Part shown: positions 5,958 to 13,351 of the stretch, piece by piece | How the letters are laid out: every line of letters starts with the position of its first letter | Position numbering within the stretch: position 1 is the stretch's first letter | DNA from: Acidobacteriota bacterium | GTDB taxonomy: Bacteria; Acidobacteriota; Terriglobia; Bryobacterales; Bryobacteraceae | Direction: 5' to 3' | DNA length: 13,420 nt | NCBI GenBank assembly: GCA_023436715.1 | Contig: JAEZIJ010000176.1 | Span: forward strand, 1 to 13,420 | Notes under the pieces: generated by a model | What the model was told of the DNA's origin: nothing | Database searches by the model: none | Seen by the model: the letters and a program-made list of their open reading frames with translations, nothing else | Made by a program: the position numbers and the translations under genes

Positions 5958-7010
5958 CTACTTTGCGAATGTTAACCGAATGCCCGACGTGAACAGAAGG
6001 TCGTTTTTCTTTCTCCCCGGAAGGGGATTGCTCAGCAAGCGATCGCTCACGCTGAACTGCCATCCCAGCCACTTGCGAATCGTGGTCACGGCGGAGGCGT
6101 CGAAACTCATCCGGTAATCGCCTCGCCGCGTAAGGTTCGGGTACATGATGAACTTTTGCGTTACGCTGGCGATCTTGGAAAGCTTGTGCGTGAACTCCTG
6201 GCCGACGAGCCCCTCACCCGAGGTGCGGTTCAACCCGGTGGCGAAAAACTCGCGATTGAGCGACGCGCCACCCAGGACGTTGAGCATGGTCCGCTCGTTG
6301 TCGATAATTCGCCAGCCGAAGCCCCCTGAGGGAGAGAACCGCAGATCCAGGTTCTGAAACTCGTCGTATTCCAGCTCGGTGGATCCGAAGCTCAGCACTG
6401 AGGGACTGACATTCAGGTTGTAGCGGATGCCGCCGCGCATCGCGTTCGCAGTCACCAGCGAAGCTCCGCTCACGTTGCTGCTCGCATAAAGCGACATGAA
6501 GTTCACGTCGATTTTGTCCCGGCTGGTGGACCGGCTGGCATTGGCGGTGACGTTGACATTCGAAGTTCGCGCGTTGCCCTGAGCGGTTGCCAGACCGAGG
6601 TCCACGAACCCGGTCCACAGGTCCGTAAGGCTCGGGTGCCGGTAGCGTTCGATTTCCGCCTCGTGAGCGGCCTGTTCATCCTTCGAGCGGACGAAAACGA
6701 TGGCTGATTTCGCAGCCGTGAGTTTCCCGGCATCCTTCGTGTCAATCACGATCGATTGGTCCACCGCCTCGACCGGACCAACGGCAACCTGCCCGTCACG
6801 CAAGCCGACGGTCAGGGCTTCCGACGACGAGATCGCAGTCACCGCGTCCCACGGAATCGTAACCGTTCCCGCAAGTTCGGATTTGAAGACGAGGTTCTTT
6901 CCATCCGACTTCACGACAGTGCCGGACAGGTGGTCACCGTTCTTGAGCGTGACCTGGCCGGCAAACGCCGGCAGCGCAAGCAGTAATACGAGAATCATGG
7001 AAAAGTGCAT
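5958..7010 (-). CDS. DUF481-family outer-membrane beta-barrel protein
   Basis: A 350-aa exported protein. Residues 1-17 (MHFSMILVLLLALPAFA) are a signal peptide. Residues 19-105 form a small beta domain (VTLKNGDHLSGTVVKSDG..., repeated DG and KLTAAKSAI elements). From about 128 to the end there are alternating amphipathic strands typical of DUF481/YdiY outer-membrane barrels: GFVDLGLATAQGNARTSNVNVTAN, YNLNVSPSVLSFGSTELEYDEFQNLDLR, GGFGWRI, and the final strand LLFTSGIRLTFAK. The function of this family is not settled; YdiY-like members are linked to envelope stress. It starts 10 bp after the arsenate reductase fusion gene on the same strand, so transcriptional coupling is likely. The ribosome site is weak (GAG about 10 nt before ATG). 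Confidence 0.86.
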   Translation of the reverse strand: MHFSMILVLLLALPAFAGQVTLKNGDHLSGTVVKSDGKNLVFKSELAGTVTIPWDAVTAISSSEALTVGLRDGQVAVGPVEAVDQSIVIDTKDAGKLTAAKSAIVFVRSKDEQAAHEAEIERYRHPSLTDLWTGFVDLGLATAQGNARTSNVNVTANASRSTSRDKIDVNFMSLYASSNVSGASLVTANAMRGGIRYNLNVSPSVLSFGSTELEYDEFQNLDLRFSPSGGFGWRIIDNERTMLNVLGGASLNREFFATGLNRTSGEGLVGQEFTHKLSKIASVTQKFIMYPNLTRRGDYRMSFDASAVTTIRKWLGWQFSVSDRLLSNPLPGRKKNDLLFTSGIRLTFAK

Positions 7011-7020
7011 CGCTTTAATC

Positions 7021-7875
7021 TCAAGTAAGTTGTAGGAACATTAACACAGCGGTGGCCGGGCAAACTGTAACAAATTGCTCGCGAATACTTTCTGGCGTCG
7101 CGTCGCGTTCGATTCGCCGGAACCCCATCCACCCGAAAAAATCCGCGGCGTTAGTCGTAAGCAGGTACACGCCGCGGAGACCGCGGTTTGCCGCCCACTC
7201 CAACCTGTTTCGCACGAGCAGCGCGCCGAGGCCGGCGCCGCGTTGGCCCCGAGCGACCGCCACCGAGCGGAGCAACCCGTCTTCACCGTAGACCTCAAGG
7301 CCGGCTGCGCCCAACAACTCGCCCGCACTCTCAACCACCACGTAGCCTCCGGGGAAGGCGTACTCCAGGCCCTCCGCGCCCAGGCCGCAGCTGGCGAGCA
7401 GTTGCCGGACGGATTCCAGGTCGGTCGGCCGCGCCCCGCGCAGCCTCGGAGCGGCCGCGCGTACATGTTCCAGATAGAATTCGCGAAAGCGCACGCCGAT
7501 CTGGTCGCGAACGCGGCGGAACGCCTCCAGCACCTGATCGTCGCTGCCCCGCACGGCCGCCGGGTCCGGGAAAGGGATGTGCAGCCGCCTCCGCACGCGC
7601 CCCTGGAAAACCGGGCAGGTCGCATCTGCCTGGTCGCACACGGTGATTACATAGTCGAGCGGATCGTTTAGGAATCCGAAAACGCTTTTGGGTCGGGCAT
7701 GCGATATGTCCATCCCGATCTCGTCCATTGCCCGGACTGCCTGCGGGTGTACTTCGGCGGCAGGCTCGGTCCCGGCCGAGAAAACCTCGAGCCGGTCATC
7801 GTACGATCTGAGCAGGGCCTCGGCCATCTGGCTTCGGGCCGAGTTTCCCGTACAGAGAATGAGTATGCGTCCCAT
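7021..7875 (-). CDS. arsC-arsN: Fusion of thioredoxin-type arsenate reductase (ArsC) with an ArsN-like GNAT acetyltransferase
   Basis: A 284-aa two-domain cytoplasmic protein. Residues 1-140 are a low-molecular-weight phosphatase-type ArsC. The oxyanion loop is CTGNSARS with C8 and R14, the resolving cysteines are C80 and C87 (VCDQADATCPVF), and D104 is in FPDPA. The cysteine spacing equals that of Staphylococcus aureus pI258 ArsC (C10, C82, C89), so arsenate is probably reduced by a three-cysteine relay fed by thioredoxin. Residues about 148-284 are a GNAT domain with the acetyl-CoA loop RGAGLG at 212-217 and LEYAFPGGYVVVE / FGWMGFRRIERD segments, like ArsN proteins beside ars genes; the best-known member acetylates arsinothricin. 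ArsC-ArsN fusions are known. No ArsR, ArsB, Acr3 or ArsM gene lies in the window. It is the first gene of a run with DUF481, divergent from the cystathionine enzyme. Confidence 0.9.
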   Translation of the reverse strand: MGRILILCTGNSARSQMAEALLRSYDDRLEVFSAGTEPAAEVHPQAVRAMDEIGMDISHARPKSVFGFLNDPLDYVITVCDQADATCPVFQGRVRRRLHIPFPDPAAVRGSDDQVLEAFRRVRDQIGVRFREFYLEHVRAAAPRLRGARPTDLESVRQLLASCGLGAEGLEYAFPGGYVVVESAGELLGAAGLEVYGEDGLLRSVAVARGQRGAGLGALLVRNRLEWAANRGLRGVYLLTTNAADFFGWMGFRRIERDATPESIREQFVTVCPATAVLMFLQLT

Positions 7876-7935
7876 GTGAGTCTCTGAATGTAGTATTCTC
7901 GATAGAGATTAGCATCATTCCCTGCGGAGTTTTGT

Positions 7936-9093
7936 TTGCACGACAACAATTGTAAGCGATTCAAGACGCTGGCCATACACGCGGGACAGCCGCCGGACCA
8001 GGCTTACGGCGCGGTGATGACGCCGATTTACCAGACATCGACGTTCGCCTTCCGGGGTGTGAACCAGCCCGGGGCATACGACTACTCCCGAAGCGGTAAC
8101 CCGACGCGAAAGGCGCTCGAAAGCTGCCTTGCCGCGCTCGAATCGGGATCGGCCGGGTTTGCTTTCGGCACCGGCATGGCGGCGGAAGCGACGTTGCTCA
8201 CCATGTTCGAGCCGGGCAGCCACCTTGTCGTTCATAACGACCTCTACGGCGGGACGTACCGGCTGCTGGCGACACTCGGCGAACGTCGCGTGGCGGTGGA
8301 TTACGTGGACCTGCGCGACCTCGACGCGGTCCGCGCGGCCCTGCGGCCCTCGACGCGCGCCATCTGGATCGAATCGCCCACCAACCCCTGCATGAACCTG
8401 GTGGACCTGACCGCCGTGGCGACTCTGGCGCGCGAGCACGGCGTGCTCACGATTTGCGACAACACTTTTCTTTCGCCGTACTTTCAGCGGCCGCTCGAGC
8501 TGGGCGTGGATATCGTGCTGCACTCCACCACCAAGTACATCAACGGGCACTCGGACGTGGTGGGTGGAGCGCTCGTGGTGCGCGACCCGGCGCTCGCGGA
8601 GCGCATCGCTTTCCTGCAAAACTCCCTCGGAACCTGCGAAGCCCCCTTCGATTGCTTTCTGGTCATGCGGGGAATCAAGACGCTCGCACTTCGGATGGAG
8701 GAGCACAACCGGAACGCACTCGAAATCGCGCGCTGGCTCGAAGAGCACCCAAAGATCTCCAGGGTGCATCACCCGGGGCTTCCGAGCCACCCGCAGCACG
8801 CCCTCGCGCTGCGCCAGATGTCGGGCTTTGGGGGCACGTTCTCATTCCGCGTGCGAGGCGGCCAGGATGAAGCGTTTCGATTGCTGGAGAGTGTGAAGCT
8901 CGTTACGCTGGCGGAATCGCTGGGCGGAGTGGAATCGCTCATCGAGCACCCGTGCACAATGACGCACGCCTCGGTGCCGGCGGAGGTCCGCGAAACAATG
9001 GGCATTACGCCGGACCTGATCCGCATCTCCGTCGGCATCGAAGATGTCGCAGATCTGATCGAGGACCTTGACTCGGCCCTGGCGGCCGTTTAG
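7936..9093 (+). CDS. metB: Cystathionine gamma-synthase / gamma-lyase (PLP trans-sulfuration enzyme)
   Basis: A 385-aa fold-type-I PLP enzyme, the same size as E. coli MetB. The cofactor site is complete: Y50 and R52 in YSRSGNPT, Y104 in NDLYGGTYR (ring stacking), D175 in CDNTF, and the Schiff-base lysine K200 in HSTTKYINGHSDVVGG. LAESLGGVESLIEHPCTMTH (325-344) is the family signature near the substrate site. It makes or breaks cystathionine in cysteine/methionine metabolism; sequence alone cannot separate gamma-synthase from gamma-lyase or O-acetylhomoserine users. The start is TTG at 7936, supported by GGAG at 7926-7929 with a 6-nt spacer. No methionine-dependent riboswitch (S-box or SAM-II-like) is apparent in the roughly 60 bp separating it from the divergent arsenate reductase gene. 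An 8-bp-stem hairpin follows the stop. Confidence 0.92.
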   Translation: MHDNNCKRFKTLAIHAGQPPDQAYGAVMTPIYQTSTFAFRGVNQPGAYDYSRSGNPTRKALESCLAALESGSAGFAFGTGMAAEATLLTMFEPGSHLVVHNDLYGGTYRLLATLGERRVAVDYVDLRDLDAVRAALRPSTRAIWIESPTNPCMNLVDLTAVATLAREHGVLTICDNTFLSPYFQRPLELGVDIVLHSTTKYINGHSDVVGGALVVRDPALAERIAFLQNSLGTCEAPFDCFLVMRGIKTLALRMEEHNRNALEIARWLEEHPKISRVHHPGLPSHPQHALALRQMSGFGGTFSFRVRGGQDEAFRLLESVKLVTLAESLGGVESLIEHPCTMTHASVPAEVRETMGITPDLIRISVGIEDVADLIEDLDSALAAV

Positions 9094-9103
9094 ATCGAGG
9101 ACC

Positions 9104-9128
9104 CGGGAGCGGTTTTCAGGCGCTCCCG
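9104..9128 (+). terminator. Probable terminator after the cystathionine enzyme
   Basis: CGGGAGCG (9104-9111) pairs perfectly with CGCTCCCG (9121-9128) over a 9-nt loop, starting 10 nt past the stop codon. The downstream sequence (ATTGTCTCCG) has only a poor T-run, so termination may be inefficient. It sits in a convergent gap with the DUF3501 gene. Confidence 0.5.
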
Positions 9129-9156
9129 ATTGTCTCCGAAAATGTAGAAACTCCAG

Positions 9157-9168
9157 GGGCACGGCTGA
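9157..9168 (+). repeat. Degenerate half of the REP-type palindrome
   Basis: GGGCACGGCTGA equals the left arm and centre of the palindromes at 2335-2354 and 13281-13306, but the right arm is lost; a stray TGAAGCC follows at 9181-9187. This looks like a decayed copy in the convergent gap. Confidence 0.35.
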
Positions 9169-9200
9169 CTTCCACTTGCCTGAAGCCGGACGTACGGACG

Positions 9201-9773
9201 CTACGGCTCGAAATCGTTTGCGAGTTCCTGTAGCTGGGCCTGGCTCAGCGGCTGCTCGGCGCGATATTTCGGGTGGTCGATGATGATGCGGGCGCCCTCG
9301 GCGAAGTGAGCGCGCATCTCGGGCGAGAGCGGGAACTTCACGTACTGGACGGAGCTGATGCGGTCCGTGGAGATCTGCCGGGTATCGAAGCGCGCTTTAC
9401 CTGGAGCGTAGCCGCCGACGGCCAACCACACGTGGTCTTCGAGGCCGAGCAGTTCACGCAGAGCCACGTCGCGCTCTTCCGGCGAATCGTACTCGATGAG
9501 CAGGCTGGCCGAGAGCTCGCCGGGAAGCGGGATCAGCTCGTTGTAGGTGTCCACCTCGTGGCGGACGGCATCCGGCTCGACAATGCGCTCAATGCGCATC
9601 ATCTCCTGGACCTGATACCGGACCGTGTTGCGGTTTTCGAACAGGAATGTGAGGTGTGCGCCGGCGCGGACTCGTCTGCGGTCCTTCAGGGCCATGACTT
9701 GCGGGCGCCAGGTCTTCCGTTCGAGTTCGTAATCTGCGATGTTCCTGATTTCCGAGAGGTCAACGGGCTTCAT
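9201..9773 (-). CDS. DUF3501 family protein
   Basis: A 190-aa soluble protein with no signal peptide. The opening MKPVDLSEIRNIADYELERKTWRPQVMALKDRRRV and the central FENRNTVRYQVQEMMRIERI and TYNELIPLPGELSASLLIEYD segments fit DUF3501, a family without known activity. It contains no cysteine, so it is not itself a redox or Fe-S protein and is more likely an assembly, scaffold or regulatory partner. Its ATG overlaps the stop codon of the Fe-S protein gene by 4 bp (ATGA arrangement), which implies translational coupling and matched amounts. It is the last gene of the rubrerythrin operon. As far as I recall, DUF3501 genes often sit next to rubrerythrin and GlpC-like genes in other phyla too, so the association is meaningful. 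Confidence 0.87.
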   Translation of the reverse strand: MKPVDLSEIRNIADYELERKTWRPQVMALKDRRRVRAGAHLTFLFENRNTVRYQVQEMMRIERIVEPDAVRHEVDTYNELIPLPGELSASLLIEYDSPEERDVALRELLGLEDHVWLAVGGYAPGKARFDTRQISTDRISSVQYVKFPLSPEMRAHFAEGARIIIDHPKYRAEQPLSQAQLQELANDFEP

Positions 9774-11092
9774 GGTTTTGGCTCTTCAACTGGTTTCGGA
9801 AAACCGCCTGCGCGGTAGGCACGCGCCAGGACCTGAATGGGGTGAATGGGCCGGGTTCCGAGCGCCTGGCCGATCTGTATGGAGGCCAGCGGGCAATCGC
9901 TCGCGAAAACATCGGCTTCGGCCTCCGCCATGCCGTCGAACGCCTTCTTCCCGGTGAGCATGGAGAGCGGGAAGAACTCTTTCTTCATGGCCCATGTGCC
10001 GTCGTGCCCGGAGCACTGCTCCACCATTTTGATGGTCGTGCCGGGGATGAGGCGCATCATGTCGCGCGAGCGGTAGCCGATGTTCTGGGCGCGCAGGTGG
10101 CACGGGAGATGATAAGCCACGCGGCCGGGGCTGGACTTGAAGTCGCGGTTGAACTGCCCCTGCTGCTTGAGTTGGAAAAGGAATTCGCAAAGGTCCATCG
10201 TGGCGGCGGCGATTTCAGCGGCCTCCGGAGTGCCCACGAGTTCCGCGTATTCCTTGCGAAGCATGTACGAGCAGGTCGGGTCGATGGCAAGCACCTTCTT
10301 GCCCGCTCTCACGTGCGGCAGGAGCGACTCGACGTTCTGCTGCGCCCAGCGCTTTGCGAGTTCGACGTCTCCCGATTCGAGCGCGGGCATCCCACAGCAG
10401 TTCTGCTTGGGGCAGGTGAGCGCGATGCCGCTTTTCGAAAAGACCTCGACGGCGGCGCGGCCGACTTCCGGCGCGTTGTAGTTGACCGAGCAGGTGAAGA
10501 AGAGAACGGCCCTGTTCGGGTCGCCCGCCGGCTGCGGTTGCTTGCGGAACCAATCCTCGAAGGTCTCCCCGTGGAACTCGGGCAGGACCTTTTCGCGATG
10601 GATGCCGAGCACTTTTTCCAGGCCGGCGCGCAGAACCGGCTGGCGGTTCGCCCAGTTCGCCAGACCCGGCGTCATGCCGGCCATTCTTCCGACCATTTCC
10701 GGCCGGGAAAGAACATACGAGCGCAGGTCGCCGCCGCCGCGGCGCTTGCGACGTATGGCGCCGGCCCGCATCATGAGCCGGGGAAAGTCGAGTTGAAACT
10801 CGTGTTTATCCTCCGGCGTGTACGGGCACTTCACGTAGCAGATCTTGCACTGGAAGCAGAAATCGAGGACGCGATCGACGTCGGCGGGTGTGAGCTTGCG
10901 GACGTCGCCACCGTTCTCGTCGATGGTCTTGAAGAGATCGGGAAAGCTGGGGCAGAGGTTGAAGCAGAGCCGACAGCCGTTGCAGATTTCGAAAATCCGC
11001 TCGATCTCGGCATCGAGACCGGCCTGGTCCCAATACTTCGGGTCGTTCGGGTTGTAGGTAAGGCCGGGAGTGGGCGCGCCTTTGATAATCAT
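9770..11092 (-). CDS. GlpC/HdrD-like iron-sulfur protein (two ferredoxin clusters plus two CCG domains)
   Basis: A 440-aa protein from the ATG at 11090-11092. Two [4Fe-4S] ferredoxin motifs come first: C37, C40, C43, C47 (CNGCRLCFNLCP) and C79, C82, C85, C89 (CFQCKICYVKCP). Two cysteine-rich CCG-type domains follow. The first has C201, C232-C233 (NCCGMP) and C274; the second has C331, C360 (CSGHDG in place of CCG) and C400. This is the layout of GlpC and the catalytic subunit of heterodisulfide reductase, which pass electrons through unusual Fe-S sites. No flavin domain is present. An in-frame ATG at 11132-11134 would add 14 residues, but that stretch is exactly the repeat hairpin at 11107-11130, so the shorter start is preferred; neither has a strong ribosome site. 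Likely role: electron donor to rubrerythrin (inference). Confidence 0.88.
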   Translation of the reverse strand: MIIKGAPTPGLTYNPNDPKYWDQAGLDAEIERIFEICNGCRLCFNLCPSFPDLFKTIDENGGDVRKLTPADVDRVLDFCFQCKICYVKCPYTPEDKHEFQLDFPRLMMRAGAIRRKRRGGGDLRSYVLSRPEMVGRMAGMTPGLANWANRQPVLRAGLEKVLGIHREKVLPEFHGETFEDWFRKQPQPAGDPNRAVLFFTCSVNYNAPEVGRAAVEVFSKSGIALTCPKQNCCGMPALESGDVELAKRWAQQNVESLLPHVRAGKKVLAIDPTCSYMLRKEYAELVGTPEAAEIAAATMDLCEFLFQLKQQGQFNRDFKSSPGRVAYHLPCHLRAQNIGYRSRDMMRLIPGTTIKMVEQCSGHDGTWAMKKEFFPLSMLTGKKAFDGMAEAEADVFASDCPLASIQIGQALGTRPIHPIQVLARAYRAGGFPKPVEEPKP

Positions 11093-11106
11093 GATTGGTT
11101 GGAACT

Positions 11107-11130
11107 GGGACAGGCCGCAAGGCCTGCCCC
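11107..11130. repeat. Intergenic hairpin with GCAA loop
   Basis: CAGGCC (11111-11116) pairs with GGCCTG (11121-11126) around a GCAA tetraloop. The stem extends by GGG/CCC (11107-11109 / 11128-11130) past one mismatch. It lies in the roughly 50-bp space between the rubrerythrin stop and the preferred start of the Fe-S gene. It may be a REP-type element that attenuates or stabilises the operon transcript. Confidence 0.6.
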
Positions 11131-11142
11131 CCACTTGCTTGC

Positions 11143-11562
11143 TTACGCGATCGCTTTCAGTCCCTGCTGGAAGCGGCCGGCGTGCGATTTTTCCGCCTTG
11201 GCCAGGGTCTCGAACCAGTCCGCGATCTCGGCGAAGCCTTCTTCGCGAGCCGTTTTGGCCATGCCGGGATACATGTCCGTGTACTCGTGTGTTTCGCCGG
11301 CGACGGCGGCTTCCAGGTTCGACGCCGTGTCGCCGATGGGTAGTCCGGTCGCCGGATCGCCCACCGCCTTCAGGTAATCCAGGTGGCCATGAGCGTGGCC
11401 CGTCTCGCCCTCGGCGGTGTCGCGGAACAGCCCGGAAATATCGGGGTAGCCTTCCACGTCGGCCTGCTTGGCGAAGTAAAGATAGCGCCTGTTCGCCTGG
11501 GATTCCCCGGCGAAAGCTTCCTTGAGATTTTCGTGCGTTTTTGTGCCCTTGAGTACTGCCAT
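11143..11562 (-). CDS. Rubrerythrin, short form without rubredoxin domain
   Basis: A 139-aa ferritin-like diiron protein. All expected iron ligands are visible: E20 (EAFAGESQANRRY), E53 and H56 (EGETGH), E90 and E93 (AGETHEY), E124 and H127 (EKSH). Classical rubrerythrins are about 190 aa and end in a rubredoxin domain with two CxxC motifs; here the protein stops at the four-helix bundle and contains no cysteine, so it needs an external electron donor. Rubrerythrins reduce hydrogen peroxide to water. The start is secure: a near-perfect AAGGAGGG Shine-Dalgarno (11568-11575) lies 5 nt before the ATG. It leads the operon rubrerythrin, Fe-S protein, DUF3501 and has its own promoter. Confidence 0.94.
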   Translation of the reverse strand: MAVLKGTKTHENLKEAFAGESQANRRYLYFAKQADVEGYPDISGLFRDTAEGETGHAHGHLDYLKAVGDPATGLPIGDTASNLEAAVAGETHEYTDMYPGMAKTAREEGFAEIADWFETLAKAEKSHAGRFQQGLKAIA

Positions 11563-11590
11563 TTCGTCCCTCCTTGACTGTAGAGCTTTT

Positions 11591-11619
11591 ATTATCTCTG
11601 ATTCCTAAGATGCTTCCAA
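11591..11619 (-). promoter_or_regulatory. Promoter of the rubrerythrin operon
   Basis: On the - strand TTGGAA (11614-11619) and GATAAT (11591-11596) are spaced by exactly 17 nt, a good housekeeping-sigma match. The expected start of transcription near 11584 gives a leader of about 22 nt holding the strong ribosome site. Confidence 0.6.
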
Positions 11620-11623
11620 GTAA

Positions 11624-11638
11624 CCGGAAATGGTCCGG
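11624..11638. promoter_or_regulatory. Inverted repeat between divergent promoters
   Basis: CCGGA-N5-TCCGG is a perfect 5-bp inverted repeat just upstream of the rubrerythrin -35 box and about 40 bp before the M28 peptidase ATG. It could bind a regulator acting on both genes; short length makes chance possible. Confidence 0.25.
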
Positions 11639-11676
11639 AAACGCCTTTTGACTCTGATATGCTCAGTGATCAAACC

Positions 11677-13251
11677 ATGAAATGGAAGATTGCGTTCGCA
11701 TTCTCTTTTTTGATGCTGCCGGCCCTTGTTCCGGCTCAGGAAAAAGTTGATCTGTCAGTTGTGAACCGGATCAGGGCAGAGGCGTTCGAGAACTCGAAGG
11801 TGATGGACCATGTCTTCAACCTGACCGAGGTGTACGGGCCGCGGCTGTCGGACTCGCCGGCATACATGAAGGCCGGGGAATGGGCGGTGAAAACCCTGAA
11901 AGGATGGGGGTTGGAGGACGCCAAGCTCGAGACGTGGGGCAAGTTCGGGCGCTCCTGGTCGTACAGCCGGGTTGCCGTACACATGCTGGAGCCGTACCAG
12001 ACGTCGCTGATCGCGGCGCCGCTGGCGTGGTCGCCGGCGACGGAAGGGCCTGCGAACGGGGAAGTCATCGTGGCGCGGATCACCACGATGGAGGAGGCCG
12101 AGAAGTTCAAGGGCAAACTCAAGGGCAAGTTCATCATCATGGAACCGGAGCGTGAACTGAGCCTGCATATGGAGGGCGACGCCAGGCGCTACACGGATGC
12201 GGACCTGGCCCAGTTGTCGCTGGCTCCCGAGCCAGGCGTTTCGCCGTACGCGCGGATGCGGCGGCAAGGCCAGGGGCAGCCATTCCGCTCGCTGGCCGAG
12301 GCCCGGCAGGCGCGCGCGAAAATCACGCAGTTCCTGAAGGACGAAGGCGTGCTGGGTGTGATCTCTCCCGGATTCCGCGGCGATGATGGGACGATCTTCA
12401 CGAGCCCCGCCGGCGGACGCGACGCGGACACGCCGATTCCGCCGCTGAGCGTTGCGGTGGCGGCCGAGCAATACAACCAGATTGCGCGCCTGCTGGAGAA
12501 GAAGGTGCCGGTCCGGCTGGAAGTGGATCTCAAGGCGCAGTTCCACGAGAACATGGACGGCGTGAACGTGGTGGCGAACCTTCCGGGCGGGAAGAAGAAG
12601 GACGAGATCGTGTTGATCGGCGCGCACCTGGATTCATGGCAGTCCGCTCCCGGAGCCACCGATGACGCGGCCGGCTGCGCGGTGATGATGGAGGCGGTCC
12701 GAATCCTGACGGCCTTGAACCTGAAGCTGGACCGCACGGTCCGGATCGGGTTGTGGGACGCCGAGGAACAGGGGCTGATCGGCTCGCGCGAGTACGTGAA
12801 GGCGCACTTCGCCGACCGCGAGACGATGGCTCCCAAGCCGGAGTACGCGAAGCTCTCGGGCTACTTCAATCTTGACAACGGTGCCGGGAAAATCCGGGGC
12901 GTGTACATGCAGGGCAATGACATGATGCGGCCGGTCTTCGAGGCCTGGCTGGCGCCGTTCAAGGATCTGGGCGCAAGCACGCTGACGATTCGCAATACCG
13001 GCGGCACGGATCACCTGTCATTCGATGCGGTGGGGCTGCCCGGATTCCAGTTCATCCAGGACCCGCTCGACTACATGACGCGGACGCACCACAGCAATAT
13101 GGACACCTACGACCGGCTGCCGAAGTCCGACCTGATGCAGGCGTCGGCGATCGTTGCGTCGTTCGTGTACAACGCGGCGAACCGGCCGGAGATGCTGCCG
13201 CGGAAGACGATGCCGAAGCCCCAGCCGCGGAGAGAGGGCAGCGGGAACTGA
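11677..13251 (+). CDS. Secreted M28-family metallopeptidase
   Basis: A 524-aa exported peptidase. The ATG at 11677 is preferred to the in-frame ATG at 11659 because it begins a clean signal peptide (MKWKIAFAFSFLMLPALVPAQ, likely cleaved after about residue 21); neither has a clear ribosome site. The M28 di-zinc site is complete in order: H317 and D319 in GAHLDSW, bridging D329 in GATDDAAGC, catalytic E363 and ligand E364 in WDAEEQGL, D400 in NLDNGAG, and a terminal His in THHSNMDTYDRL (471-472). The stretch from about 105 to 285 between the N-terminal region and the zinc core resembles the inserted PA-like domain of many M28 enzymes. M28 proteins are aminopeptidases or carboxypeptidases; this one probably trims peptides in the periplasm or outside the cell. 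The substrate is not predictable. The Pro/Arg-rich tail is probably disordered. Confidence 0.93.
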   Translation: MKWKIAFAFSFLMLPALVPAQEKVDLSVVNRIRAEAFENSKVMDHVFNLTEVYGPRLSDSPAYMKAGEWAVKTLKGWGLEDAKLETWGKFGRSWSYSRVAVHMLEPYQTSLIAAPLAWSPATEGPANGEVIVARITTMEEAEKFKGKLKGKFIIMEPERELSLHMEGDARRYTDADLAQLSLAPEPGVSPYARMRRQGQGQPFRSLAEARQARAKITQFLKDEGVLGVISPGFRGDDGTIFTSPAGGRDADTPIPPLSVAVAAEQYNQIARLLEKKVPVRLEVDLKAQFHENMDGVNVVANLPGGKKKDEIVLIGAHLDSWQSAPGATDDAAGCAVMMEAVRILTALNLKLDRTVRIGLWDAEEQGLIGSREYVKAHFADRETMAPKPEYAKLSGYFNLDNGAGKIRGVYMQGNDMMRPVFEAWLAPFKDLGASTLTIRNTGGTDHLSFDAVGLPGFQFIQDPLDYMTRTHHSNMDTYDRLPKSDLMQASAIVASFVYNAANRPEMLPRKTMPKPQPRREGSGN

Positions 13252-13280
13252 CGTTTCTGCCGGGTGATCACGACCCGTAT

Positions 13281-13306
13281 CAGGGCACGGCTTAAGCCGT
13301 GCCCTG
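13281..13306. repeat. REP-type palindrome, copy 2 (perfect 13+13)
   Basis: CAGGGCACGGCTT is followed directly by its exact reverse complement, giving a 26-nt perfect palindrome about 30 bp after the M28 stop codon. It shares its arm with the copy at 2335-2354. It may act as a transcription barrier between the peptidase and the next gene. Confidence 0.75.
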
Positions 13307-13351
13307 GACTTTGGCCTTTCACTAGATAAAAAGCATTTGCATAGATTTTTG

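Noticed and set aside
7876..7935. Search for a riboswitch or clear promoters between the arsenate reductase fusion and the cystathionine enzyme
   Set aside because: The gap is only about 60 bp. TAGTAT and GATA-loop stems are present, but no -35/-10 pair or riboswitch-like fold is convincing.
7915..8799. A 294-codon open frame on the - strand opposite the cystathionine enzyme
   Set aside because: It mirrors a complete PLP enzyme, and its Arg/His/Val-rich composition is typical of a shadow frame.
9842..11377. A 511-codon open frame on the + strand, opposite the Fe-S protein and rubrerythrin genes
   Set aside because: It is antisense to two genes with conserved metal ligands, crosses their intergenic space, and shows no recognisable domain.
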